From an uncultured Victivallis sp. (GTDB lineage Bacteria; Verrucomicrobiota; Lentisphaeria; Victivallales; Victivallaceae), in NCBI GenBank assembly GCA_944389815.1, contig CALXNS010000087.1:20878-84877 (forward strand): 64,000 nucleotides of DNA. The letters are read 5' to 3'. Every line of letters begins with the position of its first letter. Positions within the stretch are counted from its first letter, which is position 1. The notes beneath the pieces are model-generated. The model ran no database searches. It was given only the letters and a program-made list of their open reading frames with translations, and was not told the origin of the DNA. This document shows positions 26,475 to 35,557 of this stretch, piece after piece. Both the position numbers and the translations under genes were made by a program.

Positions 26475-27566
26475 ATGTCGGAAACAACAAAAAACACGCG
26501 CAAAAGCGCTTCCAGGGGCGGCGGCACGTTGAAACAGATTGCGGAACGGGCCGGTTGCTCGGTGCCGACGGTGAGCCGCGTGCTGAACGGTTACAAAACC
26601 GGTTTCTCCGTAAAGCCGGAAGTCGCGGCGCGAATTCACGCGGCGGTCAAGGAATTTCATTATGCGCCGAACCCGCTGCTGCGTTCGATCCGGGCGAAGA
26701 ATTCCAAGGTGATCGCGATCTTCGATCCGGTGAGCAATACATTCGGTTCGCTGCGCGATGCGAAAAGCGGGTTTCTCGAAGAGATCGCCGCGACGGATTT
26801 TTTTGACGTGACGAAATATGTTTCGCTTTATCATGCGGAAAGTTACAGGCTTCCATTACCCCCCGCCGGCGCTCTGCTTTTCGACATCAGTGAACCGACG
26901 TTTCTCAATTTCATGGAAGAGAGCCGCATCCCCTACGTCGTCATCAACGGCATCAGCCGGGAACACGGTTGTTCCATCCTGTTCGACGAGGCGGAAAACG
27001 TCCGGTGCGTCATTTCCGAACTTCACCGCCTCGGACATCGGCGGATCGTCTTCTTCAGCAATTATCCCGACCGGGGCGGCGCCACCATGCATTATTCCGG
27101 GCGGGTCCGAATGGAATCGTTCCGCCGCGAAACACTCCTGCAGGATTGTGACGAAATTCCCGGCGACCTCTTCGAAACCGGTGACGCGGCCGCATTCCTG
27201 GCACGTGCCGTCGATGCATTCGGCGCAACCGCCGTCGTCTGTAACGACCACGCCTGCGCAATGAATCTGGTGTTGACCGGAAATACCCTGGAACGTATCC
27301 GAAAACATGAATTCTGCCTGGTCTCGCTGAGCGATGATTTCCCCCTTGAACGCGGCGATACGCCGATTGCCGCCGTCGCCGCGGACGGCATCTCCGTCGG
27401 GCGCACCGCGGCGCGGGTCCTTCTCGAACGCATCGAGGCGAATGAAAAAAAAATCCATGAAGAGAATATGGAGAACAAGGAACAGAGCACACGCCCGAAC
27501 CGCTTGCTCCTGCCGGGGAAACTGCTCGTTCGCGGCACTCTTTTTCCAAACAGCAGCCGGAAATAA
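26475..27566 (+). CDS. LacI-family transcriptional regulator
   Basis: 363 residues (a GTG one codon earlier is possible). N-terminal helix-turn-helix LKQIAERAGCSVPTVSRVLNG with the LacI hinge region (YAPNPLLRSIRAK), then a periplasmic-binding-protein-like effector domain with VVINGISREHGCSILFDEAENV, LGHRRIVFFSN and ATAVVCNDHACAMNL. The last part (ILLERIE...LLLPGKLLVRGT) is the usual LacI end. It likely represses or activates nearby sugar-related genes; the effector is unknown. The pseudopilin-like gene follows after 33 bases on the same strand, so the regulator may be cotranscribed with its targets. Confidence 0.9.
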   Translation: MSETTKNTRKSASRGGGTLKQIAERAGCSVPTVSRVLNGYKTGFSVKPEVAARIHAAVKEFHYAPNPLLRSIRAKNSKVIAIFDPVSNTFGSLRDAKSGFLEEIAATDFFDVTKYVSLYHAESYRLPLPPAGALLFDISEPTFLNFMEESRIPYVVINGISREHGCSILFDEAENVRCVISELHRLGHRRIVFFSNYPDRGGATMHYSGRVRMESFRRETLLQDCDEIPGDLFETGDAAAFLARAVDAFGATAVVCNDHACAMNLVLTGNTLERIRKHEFCLVSLSDDFPLERGDTPIAAVAADGISVGRTAARVLLERIEANEKKIHEENMENKEQSTRPNRLLLPGKLLVRGTLFPNSSRK

Positions 27567-27599
27567 AAGCTCATCTTACGCAAAATATGGGAGGAAAAA

Positions 27600-28424
27600 A
27601 TGTCCGGAAGAGTTGCATTTATTGAATTTTCAGCCGTGTTCATGCCGCGGCGCAGAACCGGAATCGGTTCCTTTTCAGAATCGGGAAGGCGGATTGCCTT
27701 TTCCCCGGCGATGCTTCAATTTACATTGATTGAACTTCTAGTGGTAATTGCGATCATCGCGATTCTCGCTTCGATGCTGCTTCCCGCGTTGAACCGGGCG
27801 CGCGACGCCGCCGCCCAGGCGCAATGCGTCTCGAACATGAAACAACTGGGCAACGCGACGGCGCTCTACTGCGGCGATTTCGCCGAATATGTCCCGCCCG
27901 CGGCGAAAAAGGACTGGTCGTGGTTCTGGTACAACAACCTCGACTACTTCAAGATCGGCGGAATCAGTTATTCGATCGTCAATTACGGCGGAACGACGAA
28001 TTTCCTGAAAATCAATATGGTCTGCCCGAAAACCAAGCTGAAAAACCGGATCGATTACAGTTACGGCCGCAATGGTCACGGCCCGGTGGACACCAACAAT
28101 TTAATCGTGACCAAACTCGGCAAGATCCTCAACCCCTCTTCCAAGATCGATTATCTCGATTCACAGGGGAAGATCACCGGTGCAAACATTGAAAACGGTG
28201 GATTCATCCAATACAAGATCGCCGTCAAACCACTCTGGTACGATCAGGATAAGCAGGGCGTGGCCTACCGGCACAGCGGCCGGACCAATGTGAATTTCTT
28301 CGACGGTCACGCCGAGAGCCGAAGCTGGGAGTCGATCGTGAGCAGACTCGATTACAATCCGAGCGAAAATGAAAGCATGATGAAGCAGTTCTGGACCTGG
28401 GACGGAAAGCGTCACGATATTTGA
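27600..28424 (+). CDS. Prepilin-type N-terminal methylation protein with H-X9-DG motif
   Basis: 274 residues. A type IV pilin-like N-terminal helix [20 protein letters not shown] starts at residue 41 and is followed by [21 protein letters not shown]. Near the C terminus is H-X9-DG ([13 protein letters not shown]), the signature of a large PVC-group family of pseudopilin-like proteins of unknown role. Odd points: the leader before the helix is 40 residues, and the residue before Phe is Gln instead of the Gly that prepilin peptidase normally needs. GGGAGG supports the ATG at 27600; an inner ATG at 27711 lacks one. It sits between a LacI regulator and a secreted hydrolase. Confidence 0.85.
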   Translation: MSGRVAFIEFSAVFMPRRRTGIGSFSESGRRIAFSPAMLQFTLIELLVVIAIIAILASMLLPALNRARDAAAQAQCVSNMKQLGNATALYCGDFAEYVPPAAKKDWSWFWYNNLDYFKIGGISYSIVNYGGTTNFLKINMVCPKTKLKNRIDYSYGRNGHGPVDTNNLIVTKLGKILNPSSKIDYLDSQGKITGANIENGGFIQYKIAVKPLWYDQDKQGVAYRHSGRTNVNFFDGHAESRSWESIVSRLDYNPSENESMMKQFWTWDGKRHDI

Positions 28425-28462
28425 CCGTTTCAATGATTGAAAAAATAGAAGGTGGGAAATTG

Positions 28463-31111
28463 ATGTTGAAAATGGGACGAAAGATTGTTGCAGGCGTTCT
28501 GCTCTGCTTGATCGCGGCGTTCGCCGGCGCGGCGGAAATTCCGGAGGGGTATTACGCCTGTCCGCTTCAATGGGACGACACCTTGCTCGACGTGGCGACC
28601 GACGTCTCATTTCTGAATCACAAACCGGCCGGTTCCCACGGCCGGGTCGTCGTCGAAGAGGGGCATTTCTACACCACCACCCCCCATGAGAGAATCCGCT
28701 TTCTCGGCATCGGCATCGGCGGTGACGCGCTTTTTTCCCTTGACGCGGAGGATATGGAAAAAATCGCCGTCCGTCTGGCGAAGGCGGGCGTGAATGTGGT
28801 GCGGTTTCACGGGTTCGACGGGACATATCAGCCGTATTCGCTGATCGACGTCGAAGCCGAAGAGAGTTCGGCGATGAAACCGGAACATCTCGATAAAATG
28901 TTCCGCATGTTCTCCGAACTTCGGAAACAGGGGATTTATTCGGTGATCGGCGCACTGCGGATGGTTCGTGCTCTGAAACCCGGCGACGGTGTGCCGGAGG
29001 TGAAATCCTACCGTGAACGGCGCTATGCCGACCGCTTCGACGCCATCTTCATCGAGTCGCAGAAGAAATGGGCACATCAATTGCTCGGAACCGTCAATCC
29101 CTATACCGGCATGACGCTGGCGGAAGATCCGGCGCTGCTGGCGGTGGAGATCAATAATGAGAGTTCAATGCTCTACGAAAACAAACTTGACTGGTTTCGC
29201 GACCTCCATCCATTTTATCAACAGCAACTTCAAAAGAAATGGAACCTTTTCCTTCAACGGAAATATTCCAACAGCGATGCCGCTCTGCGGCAGGCCTGGG
29301 GCGGTTCCTCGGCGTCCGCGGTTCAAATTCCTGAAATTTCCCTCGGTCGATGGCGCACCGCAGCGAAGGAGGTGAAACTTCTTGCCGCCGCCGGGACGAA
29401 TTCCGACGGCAGTGAACTTATCTGCGAAATCTCCGGCAGCGCCGCCAACGCCTGGGATCGCCAGGTGCGTTCCGGCGAATTGACCGAGCTGCGGACAGGG
29501 GAGTCTTATATTTTCAGTTGCGAAATCGCTCACTCCGGCGGCGGACAGCTCGGATTGTCGCTGCAGCAGATGAACGCCCCCTTCAACGGTTGCGGCTTGA
29601 ACCGGACGCTGGAACTGCCGGCGGGGAAGAGCGTTGCCGTCGAAATCGGTTTCGAGGCGACGGCGTGCGGCGCGGGAAATCCACCCGCCCTGAACTGGAA
29701 CGTCGGCAAATGTCCCGGCAGGCTGGAGATCCGCAACATCCACCTGGTGAAGGGGATGGATTCCGGACTGTCGGCGGATCAGACGCTCGGAGCCGGGAAT
29801 ATTCCGCTGCCCTTCGTCTCGTCCCCCGGCAAGGAAAACGACTGGCGAGAATTCCTGATTTCACTGGAATGCGATTATGTCGAAACCATGCGCAGTTATC
29901 TGCGGAACGATCTGAAACTCGACGCGTTGCTCACCGATACACAGATCAACTGGCCCGGCGTAAGTTCCGTCGAAAGCCAGCGCCGGATGGATTACGTCGA
30001 CGTGCACTCCTACTGGGGACATCCGCGTTTTCTGGGCAAGGCCGCAGCATGGGATTTCGTGCCGGGAAACTGGGTGATCGAGCCGGCCACCTCGGTCATT
30101 CCGGCGCTGGCGGAAAAACGCTGGTGGCCGCTGGAGGAGGCGTCACGTTACCGGATCTGGAACAAACCGTTGGTGGTTTCGGAGACGGATTACCCGTATC
30201 CGCACCTTTTTGCAAGCGAAATGATGCCGATTTTTGCGACGGTGTTCTGCCGTCAGGATTGGGATGCGCTCAATTTGTTCATCCACGGCCGGGTTCCGGG
30301 GACGCGTGGAACCGAAGGGATCAATCACATGTTCGACCAGACCAACCATCCGGGCAAGATCGGCTTCTTTCCGGCGGCGGCGCTGATTTACCGGACCGGG
30401 ATGATCGCCCCGGCGCCGCGTTCCGTCCGGCTTCTGCTGCCGAAGAAGGTATGGGAACAATTTCACAGTTACGAAAGCGCCTGGGGACGAAGCGGATTTC
30501 AGCGCGATCCGCTTCAAATCCGCAGCGCGGTCGTTCCGAATGCGCTGCCCGAGGGGGCGAACCCGGTCGCGGAAGAATCCGGGTCGGCCGAGAATGACGC
30601 CCCGGTGCGGGTGTTCGGTCAAAACGGCAAATTCTTCTTCTCGGCTGCGGCGCCCGGCTGCGGTATTCTGATCGGTCCGCTGGGCGGAGAGCAGGTCGAA
30701 AACACAATGTTGAAGACGACATTGGAAAACTTTGCTCCGGAGAGTGCGGCGGAAAATTTCGCGGCGGCGGTCGTAGTCGCGCGCGACGGCAAACCACTGC
30801 CGGAATCGGAATCGATTCTCTTAACGCTCGGCAGTTCGTTCATCAATCACGACGTGGTCATGAGTCCGGAAGGAAACACGATCGCCGCGTTGCGTTCGCC
30901 GGATGCCAAATGGTGGGGGAGCCCGCCGGTGGTCGGGGTGCGGATTTCCGGAAAAATTCAGTTACGCTGTGCGCCCGGCATGCGCGCCTGGCTGCTGGAC
31001 AGCTGCGGGAAACGGATACGGGAAATGGAAACGGTCCGCCAGGGGAATTTCACGGAGTTGAACATCTCTCCGGAGGATGAGACAATTTTCTATGAAATCG
31101 CCGTCCGTTGA
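28463..31111 (+). CDS. Secreted clan-A-like glycoside hydrolase
   Basis: 882 residues from ATG 28463 (AAGGTGG ahead). Signal peptide 1-24 (LLCLIAAFAGAAE). The N-terminal 300 residues look like a TIM barrel: FLGIGIGGDALF, AGVNVVRFHGFDG, and AVEINNESS with a likely acid/base Glu after Asn (about 232). A segment around 305-445 looks like a beta-sandwich carbohydrate-binding module (inserted), and the barrel seems to resume with VDVHSYWGHP and VVSETDYPYP, a likely nucleophile Glu near 573. The C-terminal 200 residues are beta-rich. I cannot assign a family number or substrate. It lies 38 bases after the pseudopilin gene, in the same unit. Confidence 0.7.
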   Translation: MLKMGRKIVAGVLLCLIAAFAGAAEIPEGYYACPLQWDDTLLDVATDVSFLNHKPAGSHGRVVVEEGHFYTTTPHERIRFLGIGIGGDALFSLDAEDMEKIAVRLAKAGVNVVRFHGFDGTYQPYSLIDVEAEESSAMKPEHLDKMFRMFSELRKQGIYSVIGALRMVRALKPGDGVPEVKSYRERRYADRFDAIFIESQKKWAHQLLGTVNPYTGMTLAEDPALLAVEINNESSMLYENKLDWFRDLHPFYQQQLQKKWNLFLQRKYSNSDAALRQAWGGSSASAVQIPEISLGRWRTAAKEVKLLAAAGTNSDGSELICEISGSAANAWDRQVRSGELTELRTGESYIFSCEIAHSGGGQLGLSLQQMNAPFNGCGLNRTLELPAGKSVAVEIGFEATACGAGNPPALNWNVGKCPGRLEIRNIHLVKGMDSGLSADQTLGAGNIPLPFVSSPGKENDWREFLISLECDYVETMRSYLRNDLKLDALLTDTQINWPGVSSVESQRRMDYVDVHSYWGHPRFLGKAAAWDFVPGNWVIEPATSVIPALAEKRWWPLEEASRYRIWNKPLVVSETDYPYPHLFASEMMPIFATVFCRQDWDALNLFIHGRVPGTRGTEGINHMFDQTNHPGKIGFFPAAALIYRTGMIAPAPRSVRLLLPKKVWEQFHSYESAWGRSGFQRDPLQIRSAVVPNALPEGANPVAEESGSAENDAPVRVFGQNGKFFFSAAAPGCGILIGPLGGEQVENTMLKTTLENFAPESAAENFAAAVVVARDGKPLPESESILLTLGSSFINHDVVMSPEGNTIAALRSPDAKWWGSPPVVGVRISGKIQLRCAPGMRAWLLDSCGKRIREMETVRQGNFTELNISPEDETIFYEIAVR

Positions 31112-31150
31112 GGTTCGTTCCGGAATCTGGGAAAATTTTTCCGCTTGTCA

Positions 31151-31179
31151 TTGTAAATGACGGTTTGATGCGTTATTTT
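31151..31179 (+). promoter_or_regulatory. Probable promoter of the dedA-family gene
   Basis: TTGTAA (31151-31156), 17 bases, TATTTT (31174-31179), identical in boxes and spacing to the rpsO promoter. Confidence 0.5.
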
Positions 31180-31246
31180 AATGCGATTTCTCTTTTATTA
31201 TCGCAAAAAACGTCAAATTTTACAAAAGCGGAACAAGGTTTTCATC

Positions 31247-31942
31247 ATGACCGAAATGATTGCCGAACATATCGGCTGGGCCGCGTCATACGCGCATAGC
31301 TGGGGATTTTTTCTGATATTCTTTTTCATGGCGGTGGAGAGTTCCTTCATCCCGTTTCCGAGCGAAGTGGTGATGATTCCGGCGGGGTTTCTCGCGTATC
31401 GCTGCGGGTTGACGTTTGAGTTGCCCTGGGTGGATTTCACCGCTGCGGTCGTAGTCGGGCTGGCCGGTTCGATGGCGGGAGCGTATGTGAATTATTATCT
31501 GGCCGCCTGGCTCGGACGGCCGTTTCTGCACAAGTATGGCCGATACTTCTTCCTCCCGGAACCGACGCTCGACCGGGCGGAGGAGATCTTCCGCCGTTAT
31601 GGAGAGCTGGCTACATTCGTCTGCCGGCTGCTGCCGGGGATCCGTCAGCTCATTTCGATTCCCGCGGGGCTGGTGCGCATGAACGTCTGGCGTTTTTCGT
31701 TTTTCACCGCGCTTGGAGCGGGGCTCTGGATCATCGTGTTGACGTTGATCGGCTGGTATTTCGGACATCTGGCAGGCGATATGAGTTATCTGGAGATGGT
31801 CGAACGCGGCAAGGCGATCATCAGCGAAAATTACGTATGGGTGATCCTCGGGCTTGCTGTGCTGGTCGCAGCTTATCTGGCCGTACACCGCAAGGTGATG
31901 AAATCGACGGAGGCGCCGTCGGCGCCTCCCCCGGAAGTGTGA
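31247..31942 (+). CDS. DedA-family membrane protein
   Basis: 231 residues, several membrane helices. Family motifs: ESSFIPFPSEVVMIPAGFLA with the conserved acidic and Pro residues, GSMAGAYVNYYLAAWLGRP, and FVCRLLPGIRQLISIPAGLVRM, the conserved R-x3-G-x-R loop of DedA proteins, which flip undecaprenyl phosphate or phospholipids across the inner membrane. The ATG at 31247 has AAGG ahead; the open frame back to 31181 is AT-rich and basic and not family-like. The C-terminal tail contains a perfect 9-base-pair inverted repeat (31909-31929) with no T run. Confidence 0.88.
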   Translation: MTEMIAEHIGWAASYAHSWGFFLIFFFMAVESSFIPFPSEVVMIPAGFLAYRCGLTFELPWVDFTAAVVVGLAGSMAGAYVNYYLAAWLGRPFLHKYGRYFFLPEPTLDRAEEIFRRYGELATFVCRLLPGIRQLISIPAGLVRMNVWRFSFFTALGAGLWIIVLTLIGWYFGHLAGDMSYLEMVERGKAIISENYVWVILGLAVLVAAYLAVHRKVMKSTEAPSAPPPEV

Positions 31943-32055
31943 AGTCCGGTTCCCGCTTCGGTCAAGGCGGTGCGACCAGGAGCACAATGACACCGCCGAT
32001 GGCGGATGAATGATGTTTTTTTCTTGCGGAAGTGATGTTTTTTTTCGCTTCTATC

Positions 32056-32084
32056 TTGAAAAAAGATCATTTATATGCTATATA
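32056..32084 (+). promoter_or_regulatory. Promoter of the ABC-importer operon
   Basis: TTGAAA (32056-32061), 17 bases, TATATA (32079-32084), about 70 bases ahead of the first gene at 32154. Confidence 0.65.
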
Positions 32085-32153
32085 TAAACGGGAACCATAC
32101 GTAAAGTTCGCAATAATTAAAAATTTTTTAAAGCTCGAATGAAAGGAGACGGC

Positions 32154-32993
32154 ATGTTTCAGATGTTCCGGATCCCGGTGTTGCTGACGTTCGTCTGCGG
32201 TGCATTTGCCGCAGTCGGTTCCGATGAGGCCGTGGATGCCATCATGAAGGCGTATTCGGATATGAATTATCCTCAGGCGCGCAAACTTGCCGCGAAACTG
32301 CCGGAGCACCCGGAAGCGCGGCTGGTGACGGCGCTCTGCGATCTTTACGATCGGACGAGTCCGCAGATTGAACGCGCACAGCAGGAACTGGCGCTTCTCT
32401 TCCGGGAGGAATCGCTGTCGGTACGGCTGCGATCGGAGGCGGGATTGTCGCTCGCGCGGACGGCGCAGCTGATGAAGGAACGGCGTGACATCTACGGAAA
32501 TGCGGCGGATATTTACGACCATCTTGCGCTTTTCCGGGAGGTGGAGGAGCTTGTTCCGGACAGCGCGATGGCGCGGGACGCTTTTCTCTACCGCATTCGC
32601 GAGGAACTCGAACGTGAAGAGAGCCGCGATGCCGCGTTCGACGAACTGGAACGGTTCATTGTTGAATTCAAAGGCGATGCGCGGCTGCTGACGCCATTGC
32701 GGCAGATGGCCGAATATGAATATATCCGGCTCCGGAGTGATTATGCCAATGCGGTTCGCCATCTGGAGGCGGCATGCGCGGAGGGGTTCGACAATCCGAG
32801 TGAGGCGCGTTCCGCCTCATTTCGGCTGGCGTTTCTGTGCGACCGGAAACTGAAGGATCGGGAGCGGGGGATTCGTTATTACCGGAAATTCATCAGCGAG
32901 TATCCGTTTGCCGCGTTGAGCATCGTCGCGAAACGGTTTCTGAAGGAGCTTGGCGAAGAGAGCGTGGAGGTCGGCGATGTCGAAGAACAATGA
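32154..32993 (+). CDS. Exported helical-repeat (TPR-like) protein
   Basis: 279 residues. The ATG at 32154 is chosen because AAAGGAG lies five bases ahead of it; the ATG at 32139 precedes that site. N-terminal signal peptide (MFRIPVLLTFVCGAFA). The rest is amphipathic helices in pairs (YPQARKLAAKLPEHPEARLVTALCDLY, YANAVRHLEAACAEGFDNPSEARSASFRLAFLCDRK, GIRYYRKFISEYPFAALSIVAKRFLKEL), like TPR or YbgF/BamD proteins. No lipobox. Its last 17 bases overlap the solute-binding protein gene, so it is part of the importer operon, but its role there is unknown. Confidence 0.65.
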   Translation: MFQMFRIPVLLTFVCGAFAAVGSDEAVDAIMKAYSDMNYPQARKLAAKLPEHPEARLVTALCDLYDRTSPQIERAQQELALLFREESLSVRLRSEAGLSLARTAQLMKERRDIYGNAADIYDHLALFREVEELVPDSAMARDAFLYRIREELEREESRDAAFDELERFIVEFKGDARLLTPLRQMAEYEYIRLRSDYANAVRHLEAACAEGFDNPSEARSASFRLAFLCDRKLKDRERGIRYYRKFISEYPFAALSIVAKRFLKELGEESVEVGDVEEQ

Positions 32994-34638
32994 CGAATTC
33001 AGTCGGAACAGCCGTTTTCAACGGTTTGGTCTGGTGCTGGCGATAATATTTTTCCTGATTTCCGTGGTGATGGTGATCCGGAATCACGGCGGGACGGAGA
33101 CGATTTTTTCCCCCGACACCAAGGTGATCACCTTCGCGCACTGGCAGTTGGAGGATGGTTTCCGCGAGGGGTTCGAGGAAGCGATCAAGATTTACGAGGA
33201 GGAGAAGGCCCGGCAGGGAGTGAAGGTCAAAGTCCGGCAGCTCGGCATTCCGATCCGGGGATATTCGCAGTGGCTGCTGACGCAGCTGATCGGCGGAGAA
33301 CCGGCGGATGTGCTGGAATTGACCGGAAGTTCGGATATCTTCAACCAGTATTTCGTCACGCTGTCGCCCTACATCGGAGAGAGGAATCCGTGGAACAAGG
33401 GAACTCCGCTGGAGAATTACAGCTGGCGGGAGAGCTTCGTAGATGACATGCTTGCGTCGCTCGATCCGAACTACAGCGAATTCTTCAGCGTCAATCTCTT
33501 CATGATGACCGTCCGCGTTTACGCGAACGTCGATTTGATCCGCAAGGCGACCGGCAGCGACAAAATGCCCGACACCGTGACCGAATGGCTCGAAATCTGC
33601 CGGAAACTGCGCGAATACGGCAAGGCGACCGACCGTCCGGTAATTCCGATCGGAGTACGGGGATTCGACAAGGCGACGCTGAGCACCTTGTTCTACGATT
33701 ATAACGCTCAGCTCAACGGCGATCTTTCCGACTTCATCAGCGCCTACGGCTTCGGGGGCGTGCCGGCGGATGCGTTCGAAGCGATCAACAATGGAACGCT
33801 GGATCGGGAGCGGCTGCTCGATCCGGTTCGGCTGATTGCCGAAATCGGGCAGTATTTCGCCGAAGGTTTTCCGTCGATCGACCTGGAACAGACCAAATAT
33901 TTATTCTTCTCCGGAAACGTCGGCTTTTTCATCGACGGCAGTTACAATGCCTGGAGCATGGTGAACAACTCTCCGTTCGAGGTCAAGGTGATCCGGCTTC
34001 CGGAACTGACCGCGGCTCATCCGCTCGGCGGGCACGCGCTCGGACGCGTGAATGAACTCGGCTCCGGACTCGGCGGGAAATTCGGGATCCCGAAGCGGAC
34101 GAAGAACTTCGACCTGGCATTGGATTTTCTGCGGTTCATCACCTCCTACCGGATCAATCAGCTCACGATGGTCGAGCACAGCCGGTGGCTTTCATCGCTG
34201 AAGCAGGTCAAGTACGAGGGTTTCATGAAGGATCTGGAACCGATTACCGACACCGGTTACACCGGTGCGAATGATCCGTTCAACAACGGCGGCTACAGTT
34301 ACCGTCGCGTACTGCAGCTGCTGGAGAAGATCATCATCGAGAAGCCGTCCGACCCGGGGCAGATGTTCTGGGAAGGATTCCTGGACGACCGGCCGATTCT
34401 GACGAGCGAACTCTACGAGACGGTGCTGGGCATTCAACGGACGCTCTGGAGCATGGACGGGTCGCGTTCGGCGCTGTCGCTGGGCGGGTCGAATCCGTCG
34501 TTGAGCGAGGAGGAGCGGGAACTTTTCCGGCGTCGCGGCGGGATTACGCAGGAGGGGGTGACGGGCCGTTACCGGAATCTGGATGACAATATCCGGCTCA
34601 TGCGGGAAGTGGAAAAACTCAAACGGGAAAAGAACTGA
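32977..34638 (+). CDS. Extracellular solute-binding protein (sugar ABC importer), membrane-anchored
   Basis: 553 residues, larger than most family 1 binding proteins (about 420). N-terminal anchor helix FGLVLAIIFFLISVVMVIR (about 18-38) without a lipobox, so it stays tethered to the inner membrane. The binding domain follows: ITFAHWQLEDGFREGFEEAIKIYEEEK, GEPADVLELTGSSD, VRVYANVDLIRKATGS, DTVTEWLEICRKLREYG, GNVGFFIDGSYNAWSM, and KFGIPKRTKNFDLALDFLRFITS. GGAGG precedes the ATG. Two permeases follow immediately. The ligand is probably an oligosaccharide, by family only. Confidence 0.85.
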   Translation: MSKNNDEFSRNSRFQRFGLVLAIIFFLISVVMVIRNHGGTETIFSPDTKVITFAHWQLEDGFREGFEEAIKIYEEEKARQGVKVKVRQLGIPIRGYSQWLLTQLIGGEPADVLELTGSSDIFNQYFVTLSPYIGERNPWNKGTPLENYSWRESFVDDMLASLDPNYSEFFSVNLFMMTVRVYANVDLIRKATGSDKMPDTVTEWLEICRKLREYGKATDRPVIPIGVRGFDKATLSTLFYDYNAQLNGDLSDFISAYGFGGVPADAFEAINNGTLDRERLLDPVRLIAEIGQYFAEGFPSIDLEQTKYLFFSGNVGFFIDGSYNAWSMVNNSPFEVKVIRLPELTAAHPLGGHALGRVNELGSGLGGKFGIPKRTKNFDLALDFLRFITSYRINQLTMVEHSRWLSSLKQVKYEGFMKDLEPITDTGYTGANDPFNNGGYSYRRVLQLLEKIIIEKPSDPGQMFWEGFLDDRPILTSELYETVLGIQRTLWSMDGSRSALSLGGSNPSLSEEERELFRRRGGITQEGVTGRYRNLDDNIRLMREVEKLKREKN

Positions 34639-34639
34639 A

Positions 34640-35542
34640 ATGGCCATCGAGGTTTCTGTAAAGAAGTTGCGCAATTATTACCCGGCGTATTTTCTGATTG
34701 CAATACCGCTGTTTCTGGTGTTGCTCTTCAGTTATCATCCGATTGTGAATGGTTTCATCCACATGTTCTACCGCTGGGACGGGGATACGGTCGAGGAGTT
34801 CATCGGGCTAGAATATATGTGGCGGGTGATTCACGACAGTGAATTGCTGCACAGTTTCTGGGTGGTGACGATTTTCGTTGTGGCGAACGTCGTCAAAATG
34901 ATATTGCCGATTCTGGTGGCGGTGGTGCTGCACCACGTGATCAACGACCGGATCGGATATCTCTACCGGATTCTCTTCGTGGTGCCGATGATCATTCCGG
35001 CGATGGTCGGGATTCTGATCTGGAAATATTTCTACGAACCGAACAGCGGCATTCTCAACGGCATGCTTCGCGCGTTCGGTTTCATCGGGCCGACCGAAAC
35101 GGTGCAGTGGCTGTCCGATCCCGCGCTGGTGATTCCGTCGCTGGTGTTCATGGGGTTTCCGTGGGTGGGAGCGTTCGGCGTGCTGATTTATCTGGCGGGG
35201 TTGCAGGGGATCAGCGAGGACATCTACGAGGCGGCGGAGATCGACGGGGCGGGAGCGCTGACGGTATTTTTCAAAATTGAACTTCCACTCATCATGACGC
35301 AGGTACGGATCAATCTGGTGCTGATGATCATCAGCACGATTCAGAGCTGGGAGAACATTTTTCTCTTCCTGGGCGCGGACGGCGGCCCGGGAGGAATTGC
35401 GATGGTGCCGGGGCTGATGATTTTCCGGGAAGCGTTTTCGCGGGGGCTTTTCGGTTACGGCTGTGCAATCGGCTTCGTCATTTTCGTGGTGACGCTGGCG
35501 CTGACGCTGATCAACAACAAAATTGTCCGGGTCAATAAATAG
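34640..35542 (+). CDS. Sugar ABC transporter permease (MalF/UgpA type)
   Basis: 300 residues, six membrane helices. The cytoplasmic EAA loop that contacts the ATPase is seen in EDIYEAAEIDGAGALTVFFKIELPLI. The C-terminal QSWENIFLFLGADGGPG is typical of MalF-type subunits. It begins one base after the binding-protein stop; the ribosome site is weak, so translation is probably coupled. It pairs with the next permease. Confidence 0.92.
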   Translation: MAIEVSVKKLRNYYPAYFLIAIPLFLVLLFSYHPIVNGFIHMFYRWDGDTVEEFIGLEYMWRVIHDSELLHSFWVVTIFVVANVVKMILPILVAVVLHHVINDRIGYLYRILFVVPMIIPAMVGILIWKYFYEPNSGILNGMLRAFGFIGPTETVQWLSDPALVIPSLVFMGFPWVGAFGVLIYLAGLQGISEDIYEAAEIDGAGALTVFFKIELPLIMTQVRINLVLMIISTIQSWENIFLFLGADGGPGGIAMVPGLMIFREAFSRGLFGYGCAIGFVIFVVTLALTLINNKIVRVNK

Positions 35543-35557
35543 GAAGGAGTTCACTTC

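Noticed and set aside
31909..31929. Perfect inverted repeat with 9-base arms at the end of the dedA-family gene, as a terminator
   Set aside because: No T run follows, and it codes for the protein tail.
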